Shown here piece after piece: positions 35,636 to 43,798 of a stretch of DNA of 64,000 nt. The stretch comes from Agrobacterium vitis (GTDB lineage Bacteria > Pseudomonadota > Alphaproteobacteria > Rhizobiales > Rhizobiaceae), in NCBI RefSeq assembly GCF_014926405.1, contig NZ_JACXXJ020000003.1:1099001-1163000 (forward strand). The letters run 5' to 3'. The translations under genes and the position numbers were made by a program. Positions within the stretch are counted from its first letter, which is position 1. Each line of letters begins with the position of its first letter. The notes beneath the pieces were generated by a model that was not told the DNA's origin, made no database searches, and saw only the letters and a program-made list of their open reading frames with translations.

Positions 35636-36904
35636 TCAATTCCATGCATGGCGCGGTGGATGCTCGCCATTCAGGTAATAATTGCCGACATGGTAGAATT
35701 TCCAACGCACCGGATCATGCAAGGTATGCACCCGCGCATTGCGCCAGTGGCGATCCAGACCATGTTCCGCCAATGTCGAGCGGGTGCCCGCCAGCTCAAA
35801 TAGCTTGTTGGTGGCGAGAATGGCAATTTCAGTGGTCAGCACCTTGGATTCGCCGGTCTTGATAGTTGCTTCAGAAACCGTGTCCAGCGTTGCATTGGCC
35901 CGCGCTGCATCAATGCTGCGGCCAGCAATCTCCAGCAGTGCTTCCGCCGCATGCAGGCGGATTTTCAGATCGCCAATGGCTGCAATGGTAAACAGGTCTT
36001 CGCTGGCTTTTTGCTTGCCGCTATCAATCCACGGACGGCTAAGGGTTTTGACAAAGGTGATGGTGTCATCAATTGCGCCACGGGCGATGCCCGCATCAAT
36101 GGCCGACTGGATGATCTGCGACACCGGACCACCCACCGTGGGATGATCAAACGAGGTGACTTTCAGAGCACGAACCTTCGGCACCCGCACATTCTCGATC
36201 TTCACCGAGCCAGAGGCCGTGGTGCGCTGACCAAAGCTGGACCAGTTGTTGGTGACCGTCAGGCCGGGCGTTTCCCGATCTGCAAACACCAGATAGCCTT
36301 GGCCGGTTTCATCGACGCTGACAATCGGCACGACATGGGAGAGAAGCGCACCGGTGGTGTAGAATTTCTCGCCATTGACCACCACGTCGTCACCGTCATG
36401 GGCCACCTTGGTCTCAAAATCGGCCACAGTTTTGCTTTTCAGCTCGGAAAACGCATTGCCGTAGCGCAGGCCTTGCAATGTCCAACCAAAGAACAGTTTT
36501 TTCTGCTCTTCCGTACCATCCAGATCAACGGTTGCGACAATCGCCAGATGGTTCTGGGTAATTTGGGCAATGGCTGGATCAGCAGCTGCAATGGTGGAGA
36601 TCACCTTGGCAAGCGTGGCATAGGAAACCTCCGGCCCGCCATAGGCTTTTGGCACATTGATGCTCCACAGTCCACTTTGGGAATATTCATCCAGCTCGTC
36701 AATCGGCAGCAGTCCTTCCCGGTCACGCAAGGCGGCCCCCACCTTGAAACGCTCGGCAAGCCGCTGCGCAATCTCAATGGCCTCGGCATCGGATTGAACT
36801 ATATGCGCAGGCGTGGTTGGGCGCGGGCGCGGCGCCACCGGATCGTTGGAATTGACGCGCGGGTGAACGGTGTAGTCGATCTTGGTGTCAGTAACGGTAC
36901 CCAT
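35636..36904 (-). CDS. SfnB-family sulfur acquisition oxidoreductase, paralogue
   Basis: A 422-residue protein beginning at ATG 36904 (MGTVTDTKIDYTVHPRVN), with GAGG seven bases upstream; the frame continues to 37135 inside the DszA-like gene and is not used. It shares the SfnB layout: GAALRDREGLLPIDELDEYS, GLWSINVPKAYGGPEVS, VVNGEKFYTTGALLSHVVPI, SFGQRTTASGSVKIENVRVP and C-terminal RNARVHTLHDPVRWKFYHVG. The two copies differ throughout, so they probably act on different or sequential substrates. It sits 34 bases after the DszA-like gene. Confidence 0.88.
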   Translation of the reverse strand: MGTVTDTKIDYTVHPRVNSNDPVAPRPRPTTPAHIVQSDAEAIEIAQRLAERFKVGAALRDREGLLPIDELDEYSQSGLWSINVPKAYGGPEVSYATLAKVISTIAAADPAIAQITQNHLAIVATVDLDGTEEQKKLFFGWTLQGLRYGNAFSELKSKTVADFETKVAHDGDDVVVNGEKFYTTGALLSHVVPIVSVDETGQGYLVFADRETPGLTVTNNWSSFGQRTTASGSVKIENVRVPKVRALKVTSFDHPTVGGPVSQIIQSAIDAGIARGAIDDTITFVKTLSRPWIDSGKQKASEDLFTIAAIGDLKIRLHAAEALLEIAGRSIDAARANATLDTVSEATIKTGESKVLTTEIAILATNKLFELAGTRSTLAEHGLDRHWRNARVHTLHDPVRWKFYHVGNYYLNGEHPPRHAWN

Positions 36905-36938
36905 ATCGTGCCTCGTTGCTTGAAATTGGGATAAGAAT

Positions 36939-38342
36939 TTAGCTGGCATTGGCCAGCGGAGCCTTTTGGGCGCGCTTGAACGCTTCAATATCGCGGTATT
37001 GCTCGGCGGGATGGTTGGCAGGCAAATATGGCCCTTGGCCGAACAGCTTTTCGCGCAGCGTTCCCGGCTTGTAGGCAGTGGGATAGGCCCCGCGCTTTTG
37101 CAGTTCTGGCACAATGTGGTTGACCACATCCTCAAAACTGCCGGGCGTCACCGCATAGGCAATGTTGAAACCATCGACATCGGTGTCCGCCACCCATTCT
37201 TGCAAAATATCGGCTACCTGATCGGGCGCGCCAACAAACACCGGACCCAACCCGCCAATGCCGCCGAATTTTGCCAGTTCTTCAATGGTCCAGGATTTAT
37301 CGCCACCTGCGATATGCTCCACAAATGAATGGATGGCGTTGGTCTCCACCTTCTGGATCACATCGGTTGGCGCATATTGGCCAAAATCAATACCGCTCCA
37401 GCCAGACATGAACACCAGAGAGCCATCGTAAGAGACATATTGCTTGTAATCTTCAAACTTGGCCTTGGCTTTCGCCTCACTCTCGTCGGTAATGATGGTG
37501 ATCAGCGTGTAGATTTTTAAAGAATTCGGATCACGCCCCGCGGCGGCAGCTTGCTGGCGAATCTCGGCAACATAGGCTTTCAGCACCGATTTGGTGGGTG
37601 CCGCCACAAACACGCATTCAGCATGTTCAGCGGCAAATTTTTTGCCCGGACCGGAAGCCCCTGCCTGATACAGCACCGGGGTCCGCTGTGGGGAAGGTTC
37701 GGTCAAACCATAGCCGGGAACATCGAAATGCTTGCCCTTGTGGCCGATTTCATGAACCTTGGCTGGGTCCGTGAAGACCCGCCCCTTTGGATCCCGGATG
37801 ACTGCGCCCTCTTCCCAGCTGCCTTCCAGCAGCTTGTAGATCACCTCAAGATATTCATTGGCGATTTCATAGCGATTATCATGGCGCTTCAGGCCGGATT
37901 GACCCACGTTTTTCGCACCGCTTTCGAGATAGGACGTGACAATGTTCCACCCTACCCGGCCCTTGGTGTGGTGGTCGGCCGTCGCAAGCCTGCGGGCAAA
38001 CGTATAGGGATGCTCAAACGAGGTTGATGCAGTAATGCCAATGCCCAGATGCTCGGTGGCCAAAGCAATGGGTGCCGCCAGTTGCAGCGGATCGTTGACT
38101 GGTATCTGTGCAGCCTGCTGGATGGCGTGGAAATTGGAGCCTTTATAGACATCGTAATAGCCGATGACATCCGCAATGAAGATGCCATCAAAAATCCCGC
38201 GCTCCAGGGTGCGCGCCAAATTCTGCCAATAATCCAGATCTTTATAGGTATAAGACCGATCCTCTGGATGCGCCCACAATCCAGGCGATTGGTGTCCGAC
38301 ACAATTCATATCGAAGGCGTTGAAGTGAATTGTCCGGGTCAT
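36939..38342 (-). CDS. NtaA/SnaA/DszA-family FMN-dependent monooxygenase
   Basis: A 467-residue luciferase-like enzyme starting at ATG 38342 (MTRTIHFNAFDMNC), with AAAGGA about nine bases before it; the frame runs to 38462 without support. Motifs: NCVGHQSPGLWAHPEDRSY, ARTLERGIFDGIFIADVIG, KGRVGWNIVTSYLESGAKN, RTPVLYQAGASGPGKKFAAE and the C-terminal GFNIAYAVTPGSFEDVVNHI. DszA-like members cleave sulfones with FMNH2 and O2. Together with two SfnB/DszC-like genes downstream this resembles the two-step sulfide oxidation then sulfone cleavage logic of the dsz pathway. The start overlaps the stop of a tiny upstream ORF. Confidence 0.9.
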   Translation of the reverse strand: MTRTIHFNAFDMNCVGHQSPGLWAHPEDRSYTYKDLDYWQNLARTLERGIFDGIFIADVIGYYDVYKGSNFHAIQQAAQIPVNDPLQLAAPIALATEHLGIGITASTSFEHPYTFARRLATADHHTKGRVGWNIVTSYLESGAKNVGQSGLKRHDNRYEIANEYLEVIYKLLEGSWEEGAVIRDPKGRVFTDPAKVHEIGHKGKHFDVPGYGLTEPSPQRTPVLYQAGASGPGKKFAAEHAECVFVAAPTKSVLKAYVAEIRQQAAAAGRDPNSLKIYTLITIITDESEAKAKAKFEDYKQYVSYDGSLVFMSGWSGIDFGQYAPTDVIQKVETNAIHSFVEHIAGGDKSWTIEELAKFGGIGGLGPVFVGAPDQVADILQEWVADTDVDGFNIAYAVTPGSFEDVVNHIVPELQKRGAYPTAYKPGTLREKLFGQGPYLPANHPAEQYRDIEAFKRAQKAPLANAS

Positions 38343-38389
38343 CGGCGCCGTCCTTTGCTGCAAACATGCCGAGGTAGCATCGCAGACAT
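38339..38389 (-). CDS. Possible 16-residue leader peptide overlapping the DszA-like gene
   Basis: ATG 38389 opens MSAMLPRHVCSKGRRR, whose TGA overlaps the ATG of the monooxygenase (CGATGA), so the downstream start is coupled if the ORF is translated. The R-x-x-C-x-[KR] run resembles that in the tiny ORF at 6210. Its own ribosome site is poor, which lowers confidence. Confidence 0.35.
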   Translation of the reverse strand: MSAMLPRHVCSKGRRR

Positions 38390-38584
38390 TGACGGTTATT
38401 GAAGTTAATCTATGTTTTTTATGCACTAAATGAAGGTATGTTTTTCTGTCAGGCTGGGCCATGGAGAAAAACGCACTGCCAATGCGGCGGACTCGTCATG
38501 GGCATTAAAGAAGGCTTTCAGATGCAGGGCCTTCAGTCAGGAAACATTGCCAGGCATAAAAGTTCTCGCCGCGATGTCGTGGCG

Positions 38585-39958
38585 CTACCTTTCCGTGTGG
38601 CGATAGAGGCTGCCGGCATGGCGGGCGGGAAGCCGGTTGCCTTCGCTAAACAGCCGATGGCGCAAGGAACCGTCGCCATAGCCTGTCTTGTAAGCGCCCC
38701 TGCTTTGCAGTTCCGGCACCACAAACTCGATAAAATCCTCGTAGCTTTCCGGCGTCACGGTGCGGGTGAGATTGAAACCATCGATATCGCCTTCATCGAT
38801 CCAGGATATCAGTTCCTCTGCCACTTCGCCAGGCGCGCCGGTGATCAGTGGATAGCGCCCGCCGATGGAAAGCTCGTTCAGCAATTGCCGCTTGGTCCAA
38901 CCCTTCTGTTTGGCAAGCTGCGTGACGGATTGGATGGCGTTGGTGGGGCCGTACTGGATAGGATCATCAAGCTCGTAGCGGGAGAGATCGATACCGCTTC
39001 CGGCCGAAAAATGCGCCAGGCCCGCTTCCGGGCTGGCATAGCGGCGATAATCCGCCAGCTTGTCGGCGGCGGCTTCCCGACTTTTGTCGGTCACCACAGT
39101 AACACCAAGAAAGATCTTGATATCATCAGGACGGCGACCTGCGGCAACCACCTCTTCCCGCAGAGCCCGGGAGGTTTTACGCGCCGCGGCCTTGTCCGTG
39201 GCTCCGATAAACACGCATTCGGCGTGGCGCGCGGCAAATTTCCGCCCCCGGCCCGATGTGCCGGCCTGATAGAGTACCGGCGTACGCTGGATAGAGGGCT
39301 CGCTCAGATGGTAGCTCTCGGACTGGTAATAGGGCCCGTTGTGCTGCACCTTGTGAACCTTGGCAGGATCGGCATATATCCGTGCCTGTTTGTCGAGGCG
39401 CACGGCCCCCTCCTCCCAGCTGCCTTCCCAAAGCTTATACAGCAGGTCCATATAGTCATCGGCCTGGTCATAGCGGGCGTCATGCTCTGTCATGCCGGTC
39501 TTGCCCAATGCCTTGGCGGCGCTGTCGAGATAACCGGTGACGATATTCCAGCCGATCCGGCCTGAGGTGAGATGATCGAGCGTCGAGATTTTCCTGGCAA
39601 AGGTATAGGGCGCCTCAACACTGGTATTTACGGTAATACCGAAACCAAGATTGTCGGTCACAGCAGCCATGCCAGATACCAGCAGCATCGGATCGTTGAC
39701 GGGTAGCTGGATCGATTCGCGCAATGTCAGGTCGACCGAGTTCTGGTAAATATCGTAGACCCCGACAATATCGGCGAGAAACAGCCCATCGAACAGACCA
39801 CGCTCCAGTGTGCGGGCCATATCAGTCCAGTAGCGCAGAGATTTATAGTCATGCGAACGGTCGCGCGGATGCGCCCAGAGCCCGTGATTGATATGCCCCA
39901 CGCAATTCATGTTGAAGGCATTGAGGATGATCTGTTTTCTGGGAGACATATTGGACAT
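38585..39958 (-). CDS. NtaA/SnaA/DszA-family FMN-dependent monooxygenase, paralogue
   Basis: A 457-residue enzyme closely related to the one at 36939: NCVGHINHGLWAHPRDRSH, ARTLERGLFDGLFLADIVG, GRIGWNIVTGYLDSAAKALG, RTPVLYQAGTSGRGRKFAAR, GFNLTRTVTPESYEDFIEFV. The start may be M1 or M4 (MSNMSPRKQIIL). It is separated from the next gene by about 240 bases (38343-38584) that hold no supported gene except the tiny ORF, so it probably has a separate promoter. Two such paralogues next to two SfnB-like paralogues suggest gene duplication and divergence toward related substrates. Confidence 0.9.
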   Translation of the reverse strand: MSNMSPRKQIILNAFNMNCVGHINHGLWAHPRDRSHDYKSLRYWTDMARTLERGLFDGLFLADIVGVYDIYQNSVDLTLRESIQLPVNDPMLLVSGMAAVTDNLGFGITVNTSVEAPYTFARKISTLDHLTSGRIGWNIVTGYLDSAAKALGKTGMTEHDARYDQADDYMDLLYKLWEGSWEEGAVRLDKQARIYADPAKVHKVQHNGPYYQSESYHLSEPSIQRTPVLYQAGTSGRGRKFAARHAECVFIGATDKAAARKTSRALREEVVAAGRRPDDIKIFLGVTVVTDKSREAAADKLADYRRYASPEAGLAHFSAGSGIDLSRYELDDPIQYGPTNAIQSVTQLAKQKGWTKRQLLNELSIGGRYPLITGAPGEVAEELISWIDEGDIDGFNLTRTVTPESYEDFIEFVVPELQSRGAYKTGYGDGSLRHRLFSEGNRLPARHAGSLYRHTER

Positions 39959-40286
39959 TCACCCGGATGAATTGAGGTTAAAAATTATCCCGCTCGCAGG
40001 CGGCCCGCGATGAAATCGCCAAGAAACTTGTAGCAAGAAGATGGTGCGGGTCACAATGACAATGAGTGAAATCACAACTGCCGATCGAACTGCTGATCAA
40101 ATGATGAGACACTTTACATACATGCAAAACTCACGCCACTGGCCGCTTTGAGGCCTCTATACCCGAGCGAATGGCGAGACTGTCAATTTTATACAGAAAG
40201 ACGTCATAAAAAGCCTGATGGCGTTAACCGCAGTTTATCCAAATTGGCTTTCAATGAGTTGAAATTTGCAACCATTGGAACTTACC
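39959..40286. other. Divergent intergenic region, monooxygenase / chemoreceptor
   Basis: About 330 bases. On the minus strand a short frame from TTG 40022 to TAA 39978 reads AISSRAACERDNF after its start, again with R-x-x-C-x-R, 20 bases before the DszA-like start, but it has no ribosome site. AT-rich stretches near 40180-40260 fit a promoter for the chemoreceptor. Nothing else is supported. Confidence 0.3.
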
Positions 40287-42617
40287 ATGACGCTCTCCAT
40301 CAGAAATGTGCTCATTAGCGTTTTCGCCCTGCTCAGCCTTATGCTGAATGTGCTGGTTGGAAATTCCATGCTGTCTTCGTACCGGACCTATCAGGTCAAT
40401 GCCGAAGTTTCGGAACTAACCGGTTTTGACAAGGCTTTGTTCAAGGCGCTTTTGGCATTTCGCAGCGAGCGCGGCGACAGCGCCTCCGCCCTGTCGATCT
40501 CCATTGCCGATGGCGCTGGCTCCGTCCAATCGGTGCAGAAAAACCGGGCGGTTGTCGATGCTGGTATGAATGAGGCAAAAGTGATCGCTGGAGGGATCAC
40601 GGCTACCGACTTATCGCAGCCGATCGCAACGGTGTTGGCCACTTATGAAAAAGTCGCGACCTATCGTAAAACCATCGATGCCGAATTGGCAAAGCCGCTT
40701 GAGGCTCGTGACGCAAGCATCACCAAGGCGTCAATGGATCTGGGCGGAACGTTCCTGGCAGATCTTGAAAAGGCGTCCGAGGCCGCGGAAGGCCGCATGC
40801 GCACGCTCGACGCGGCGTTGATGCCGATGATCCAGATGCGCGCCTATGCATGGTCGACCCGTGCCCTTGGCGGCGGCAGTGCCTTGATCCTCAACAACGC
40901 CGTGACCTCTGGCCAGCAGATTTCGGCTGAGAACCAGGTCAAACTGGCCGCCGGAGACGCCAATGTCGCCTATGCCTGGAAAGCAGTTCGGGTGCTTGTC
41001 GATCATAGGGATACGCCCCAGGCCATCAAGGATGGTTTCAAGGTTGCCGATGCAGCGTATTTTACCGGTGACTACGCTAAGATGCGCGCCGACGTCATTG
41101 CCAAACTGAGTGCGGGCGAAAAGTCGCCGCTGACAATCGATCAATGGAGAGCGCCGACCACGGCTGCCCTGGGGAAGGTTGCGGATATCGCATCGCTTGC
41201 CATGGATACGTTGAACGCCAATGCCGCAACGGCAAAGTCTACAGCGCTGACCCATACATTGTCGTTCCTGGCGCTCTTCCTGTTGGTGTTGGCGCTCGGC
41301 ATCATCGGCTTGGCCGTCATCGTCCGCAAGGTCATTCGCCCGATCGGCGCGTTGACACGTTGCATGGGCGCATTGGCCGACGGCGACCTGTCGGTTGTCG
41401 TTCCCGGCGCCAAACGCCGGGACGAAATGGGCGAAATGGCGCGTTCCGTGGAAGTGTTCCAGATTGCAGCCATCCGCAACAAGGAGCTAGAGGCCAACGC
41501 CGAGGAAAACCGCAGGATCGCCGAGCGCGATCGCATCGAGACGCAGCGCCGTATCGAAGAGGAGGCCGAGGAGCGACTGACCCGCGCCACCGGAGCGCTG
41601 GCAAGCGGTCTGCAGAAACTTGCCTCCGGTGATATGCTCTGTGAGATTTCCGAGGAGTTTGCGCCGCGCTTCGAGGAACTGCGCCAGGACTTCAACGCCT
41701 CCGTCAGCCAGTTGCGCACCACACTTCTGGCCGTCGGTGGCTCTGCCCTGGCCGTGTCGGGTGGCAGCAGCGAAATCTCGCATGCATCGGACGACCTGGC
41801 CAAGCGAACCGAGCAGCAGGCTGCTTCGCTCGAAGAGACCGCCGCAGCCCTTGAGGAAATCACCGCCAATGTGAGAGCGACCTCGAAGCGAACCGGCGAG
41901 GCCCGCGATCTGGTGCGTGATACCAAAAGCCGTGCCGAGCAATCGGGTGTCGTCGTCAATAATGCTGTCACAGCAATGGAGCGCATTGAACACGCCTCCC
42001 GCCAGATCGGCCAGATCATCGGCGTGATTGATGAGATTGCCTTCCAGACCAATCTGCTGGCATTGAATGCCGGGGTGGAAGCCGCCCGCGCCGGTGAAGC
42101 AGGTAAGGGCTTTGCCGTCGTCGCCCAGGAAGTCCGTGAACTGGCGCAACGTTCGGCCAATGCCGCCAAGGAAATCAAATCGCTGGTCTCCAATTCGGAA
42201 GTCGCCGTCAGCGAAGGCGTCAAACTGGTCAACGATACCGGCGAAGGGTTGACGGCGATCGCCAGCCTCGTCCAATCGATCAATCAGCATATGGATGCAA
42301 TCGCCACGGCAGCGCAGGAACAGTCCGTGGGGCTTGGGGAAGTCAATACCGCTGTCAACCACATGGACCAGGCGACGCAGAAGAATGCGGCCATGGTCGA
42401 GGAAATGAACGCGGCCGGCGCTGGCCTGGCCCAGGAAAGCGGCAAGCTGACCGAATTGCTCGGCCAGTTCCGCACGGGAGATAACCGGCAGGCCGGACAC
42501 GCGCCCACTGGACGAGCCCCTGCCAGACCTGCAACTCGGCCCGCCGCACCATCACGCCAGACCTATGCCACTCAGGGCAATGCTGCGCTGAAGGGCGAGA
42601 GTTGGGAAGAGTTCTGA
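40287..42617 (+). CDS. Methyl-accepting chemotaxis protein
   Basis: A 776-residue chemoreceptor starting at ATG 40287. TM1 is at about 7-29 and TM2 at about 322-345 ([20 protein letters not shown]), enclosing a ~290-residue helical periplasmic domain. That domain opens with [17 protein letters not shown], reminiscent of the NIT (nitrate/nitrite-sensing) type. A HAMP linker follows (~346-400), then a signalling domain with the conserved hairpin tip [23 protein letters not shown] (quoted in part: [16 protein letters not shown]). The extreme C-terminus is ESWEEF, matching the x-W-x-x-F tether bound by CheR/CheB. The ligand is unknown. Confidence 0.93.
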   Translation: MTLSIRNVLISVFALLSLMLNVLVGNSMLSSYRTYQVNAEVSELTGFDKALFKALLAFRSERGDSASALSISIADGAGSVQSVQKNRAVVDAGMNEAKVIAGGITATDLSQPIATVLATYEKVATYRKTIDAELAKPLEARDASITKASMDLGGTFLADLEKASEAAEGRMRTLDAALMPMIQMRAYAWSTRALGGGSALILNNAVTSGQQISAENQVKLAAGDANVAYAWKAVRVLVDHRDTPQAIKDGFKVADAAYFTGDYAKMRADVIAKLSAGEKSPLTIDQWRAPTTAALGKVADIASLAMDTLNANAATAKSTALTHTLSFLALFLLVLALGIIGLAVIVRKVIRPIGALTRCMGALADGDLSVVVPGAKRRDEMGEMARSVEVFQIAAIRNKELEANAEENRRIAERDRIETQRRIEEEAEERLTRATGALASGLQKLASGDMLCEISEEFAPRFEELRQDFNASVSQLRTTLLAVGGSALAVSGGSSEISHASDDLAKRTEQQAASLEETAAALEEITANVRATSKRTGEARDLVRDTKSRAEQSGVVVNNAVTAMERIEHASRQIGQIIGVIDEIAFQTNLLALNAGVEAARAGEAGKGFAVVAQEVRELAQRSANAAKEIKSLVSNSEVAVSEGVKLVNDTGEGLTAIASLVQSINQHMDAIATAAQEQSVGLGEVNTAVNHMDQATQKNAAMVEEMNAAGAGLAQESGKLTELLGQFRTGDNRQAGHAPTGRAPARPATRPAAPSRQTYATQGNAALKGESWEEF

Positions 42618-42695
42618 GGATGGCTCTGTTTACAATGGACGCCGTCCTGATGCTGTCCAGTTGGTGAGCGCGTCACGCCTGACAGAAATGGTATA

Positions 42696-42734
42696 GATAC
42701 CCTCTGACACGCGGAAACCGTGTCAGAGGGTATC
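42696..42734. terminator. Strong hairpin between convergent genes, possible terminator
   Basis: A perfect 16-bp stem GATACCCTCTGACACG (42696-42711) and CGTGTCAGAGGGTATC (42719-42734) with a 7-base loop, 79 bases after the chemoreceptor stop and before the convergent livF-like stop. No T-run follows on either strand, so it may protect 3' ends rather than act as an intrinsic terminator. Confidence 0.6.
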
Positions 42735-42833
42735 AACGATACAGCGCAAACGCCTTAAACCCCGCCTGAGCGAAAGCCTCGCTTCGACATTCTGTTTCAG
42801 AGGCCTTCGGTTTACGATGCCCGTCAGACGCGC

Positions 42834-43607
42834 TCATATGACATGGTCATTCGCAAGCTGATTGTTCTGCCCGAGATAAAAGGATTTCACATCATCTCGC
42901 TCGCGGATCTCGCGGGCAGTGCCCGTCAACACATCCTTTCCATTTTCGAGAATGGTGGCGCGATGGGCATAGGTGAGAGCAATCGCCGAATTTTGTTCGG
43001 CGACGAGAATGGATAGCCCCTCCTCCCGGTTCAATCGGCGCAGGGTGCGAAATATGTCCTGCACCACGATGGGGGCAAGACCCATGGACGGTTCGTCAAG
43101 AACAAGCAGACGGGGACGCGACATCAGAGCCCGGCCAACTGCCGTCATTTGTTGCTCGCCACCGGAGGTGAGGCCCGACAGTGTCCGGCGCTTTTCTTTC
43201 AGTCGGGGAAAGAGCCCATAGATACGCTCGAGATCATTGGCGATTTCCGCGCGCGAACTGCTACGTCCCAGACCGCCACATGTCAGATTTTCCTCGACGG
43301 AAAGGCTATGGAAGCAATGGCGCCCTTCCAATACCTGTACAAGGCCGGCGCGCACCAGCGCCGCCGGGCTTGTTTTGGTGACATCTACGCCATCAAAGTG
43401 GATAGACCCGGCATTGATCTGTCCGCGCTCTGCCGAAAGAAGGTTTGACACCGCCTTCAGCGCCGTCGTCTTGCCCGCTCCATTGGCGCCCAAAAGGGCT
43501 AGAATCTCGCCCCGCGCAAGCGAAAAGCTGACGCCATGCAAAGCGGTGATGGCATGATTGTAGGTGGCCTCCAGCCCGTCCACTTGCAACAATCTGGCGT
43601 CTTTCAT
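42834..43607 (-). CDS. livF: Branched-chain amino acid-type ABC ATPase (LivF)
   Basis: A 257-residue ATPase starting at ATG 43607 (MKDARLLQVDG), with GAGGAA nine bases upstream; the frame extends to 43739 unsupported. Walker A GANGAGKTTALKAVSNLL, VQVLEGRHCFHSLSVEENL, signature LTSGGEQQMTAVGRAL, Walker B LLVLDEPSMGLAPIVVQDIF. The GRHCF and SMGLAP motifs are typical of LivF. It is the last gene of the five-gene operon, placed after the binding protein and separated from it by hairpins and a mosaic repeat. Confidence 0.92.
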   Translation of the reverse strand: MKDARLLQVDGLEATYNHAITALHGVSFSLARGEILALLGANGAGKTTALKAVSNLLSAERGQINAGSIHFDGVDVTKTSPAALVRAGLVQVLEGRHCFHSLSVEENLTCGGLGRSSSRAEIANDLERIYGLFPRLKEKRRTLSGLTSGGEQQMTAVGRALMSRPRLLVLDEPSMGLAPIVVQDIFRTLRRLNREEGLSILVAEQNSAIALTYAHRATILENGKDVLTGTAREIRERDDVKSFYLGQNNQLANDHVI

Positions 43608-43680
43608 GAGATCGATTCCTCGTTGGTCTGGCAAAAAATTGCCCCGTCGCGGCGTCACTTCAATTGAGCGCTGAACCGCA

Positions 43681-43714
43681 AAATCAGCCCATCTCGTTGT
43701 CGATGGGCTGATTT
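43681..43714. repeat. Perfect hairpin upstream of livF
   Basis: A perfect 13-bp stem AAATCAGCCCATC (43681-43693) and GATGGGCTGATTT (43702-43714) with an 8-base loop. It adjoins the mosaic repeat at 43719. On the minus strand the right arm ends in TTT but no longer T-run follows. It probably stabilises or separates the binding-protein and livF transcripts. Confidence 0.7.
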
Positions 43715-43718
43715 TCCA

Positions 43719-43797
43719 AGGCAAACATCTCAAATCCATCAGATGCTTGAACTATTTGCAAAAGGACTAGGAACTGACATCTTCAGTCCCTACTGGC
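43719..43797 (+). repeat. Mosaic palindromic repeat, copy 5 (modules B-C)
   Basis: Module B is GCAAACATCTCAA (43721-43733) with TTGAACTATTTGC (43747-43759). A degenerate module C around GGACTAGGAACTGACATCTT follows (43764-43791). It ends two bases before the binding-protein stop, so it again sits directly downstream of a solute-binding protein gene. Confidence 0.65.
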
Positions 43798-43798
43798 G

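Noticed and set aside
38399..39565. Long plus-strand open frame opposite the DszA-like gene
   Set aside because: The minus strand encodes a clear family member with intact motifs; the plus frame has none.
41141..42500. Two long minus-strand frames opposite the chemoreceptor signalling domain
   Set aside because: Ser/Ala-rich antisense frames are common opposite MCP coiled coils; no start signal or domain seen.
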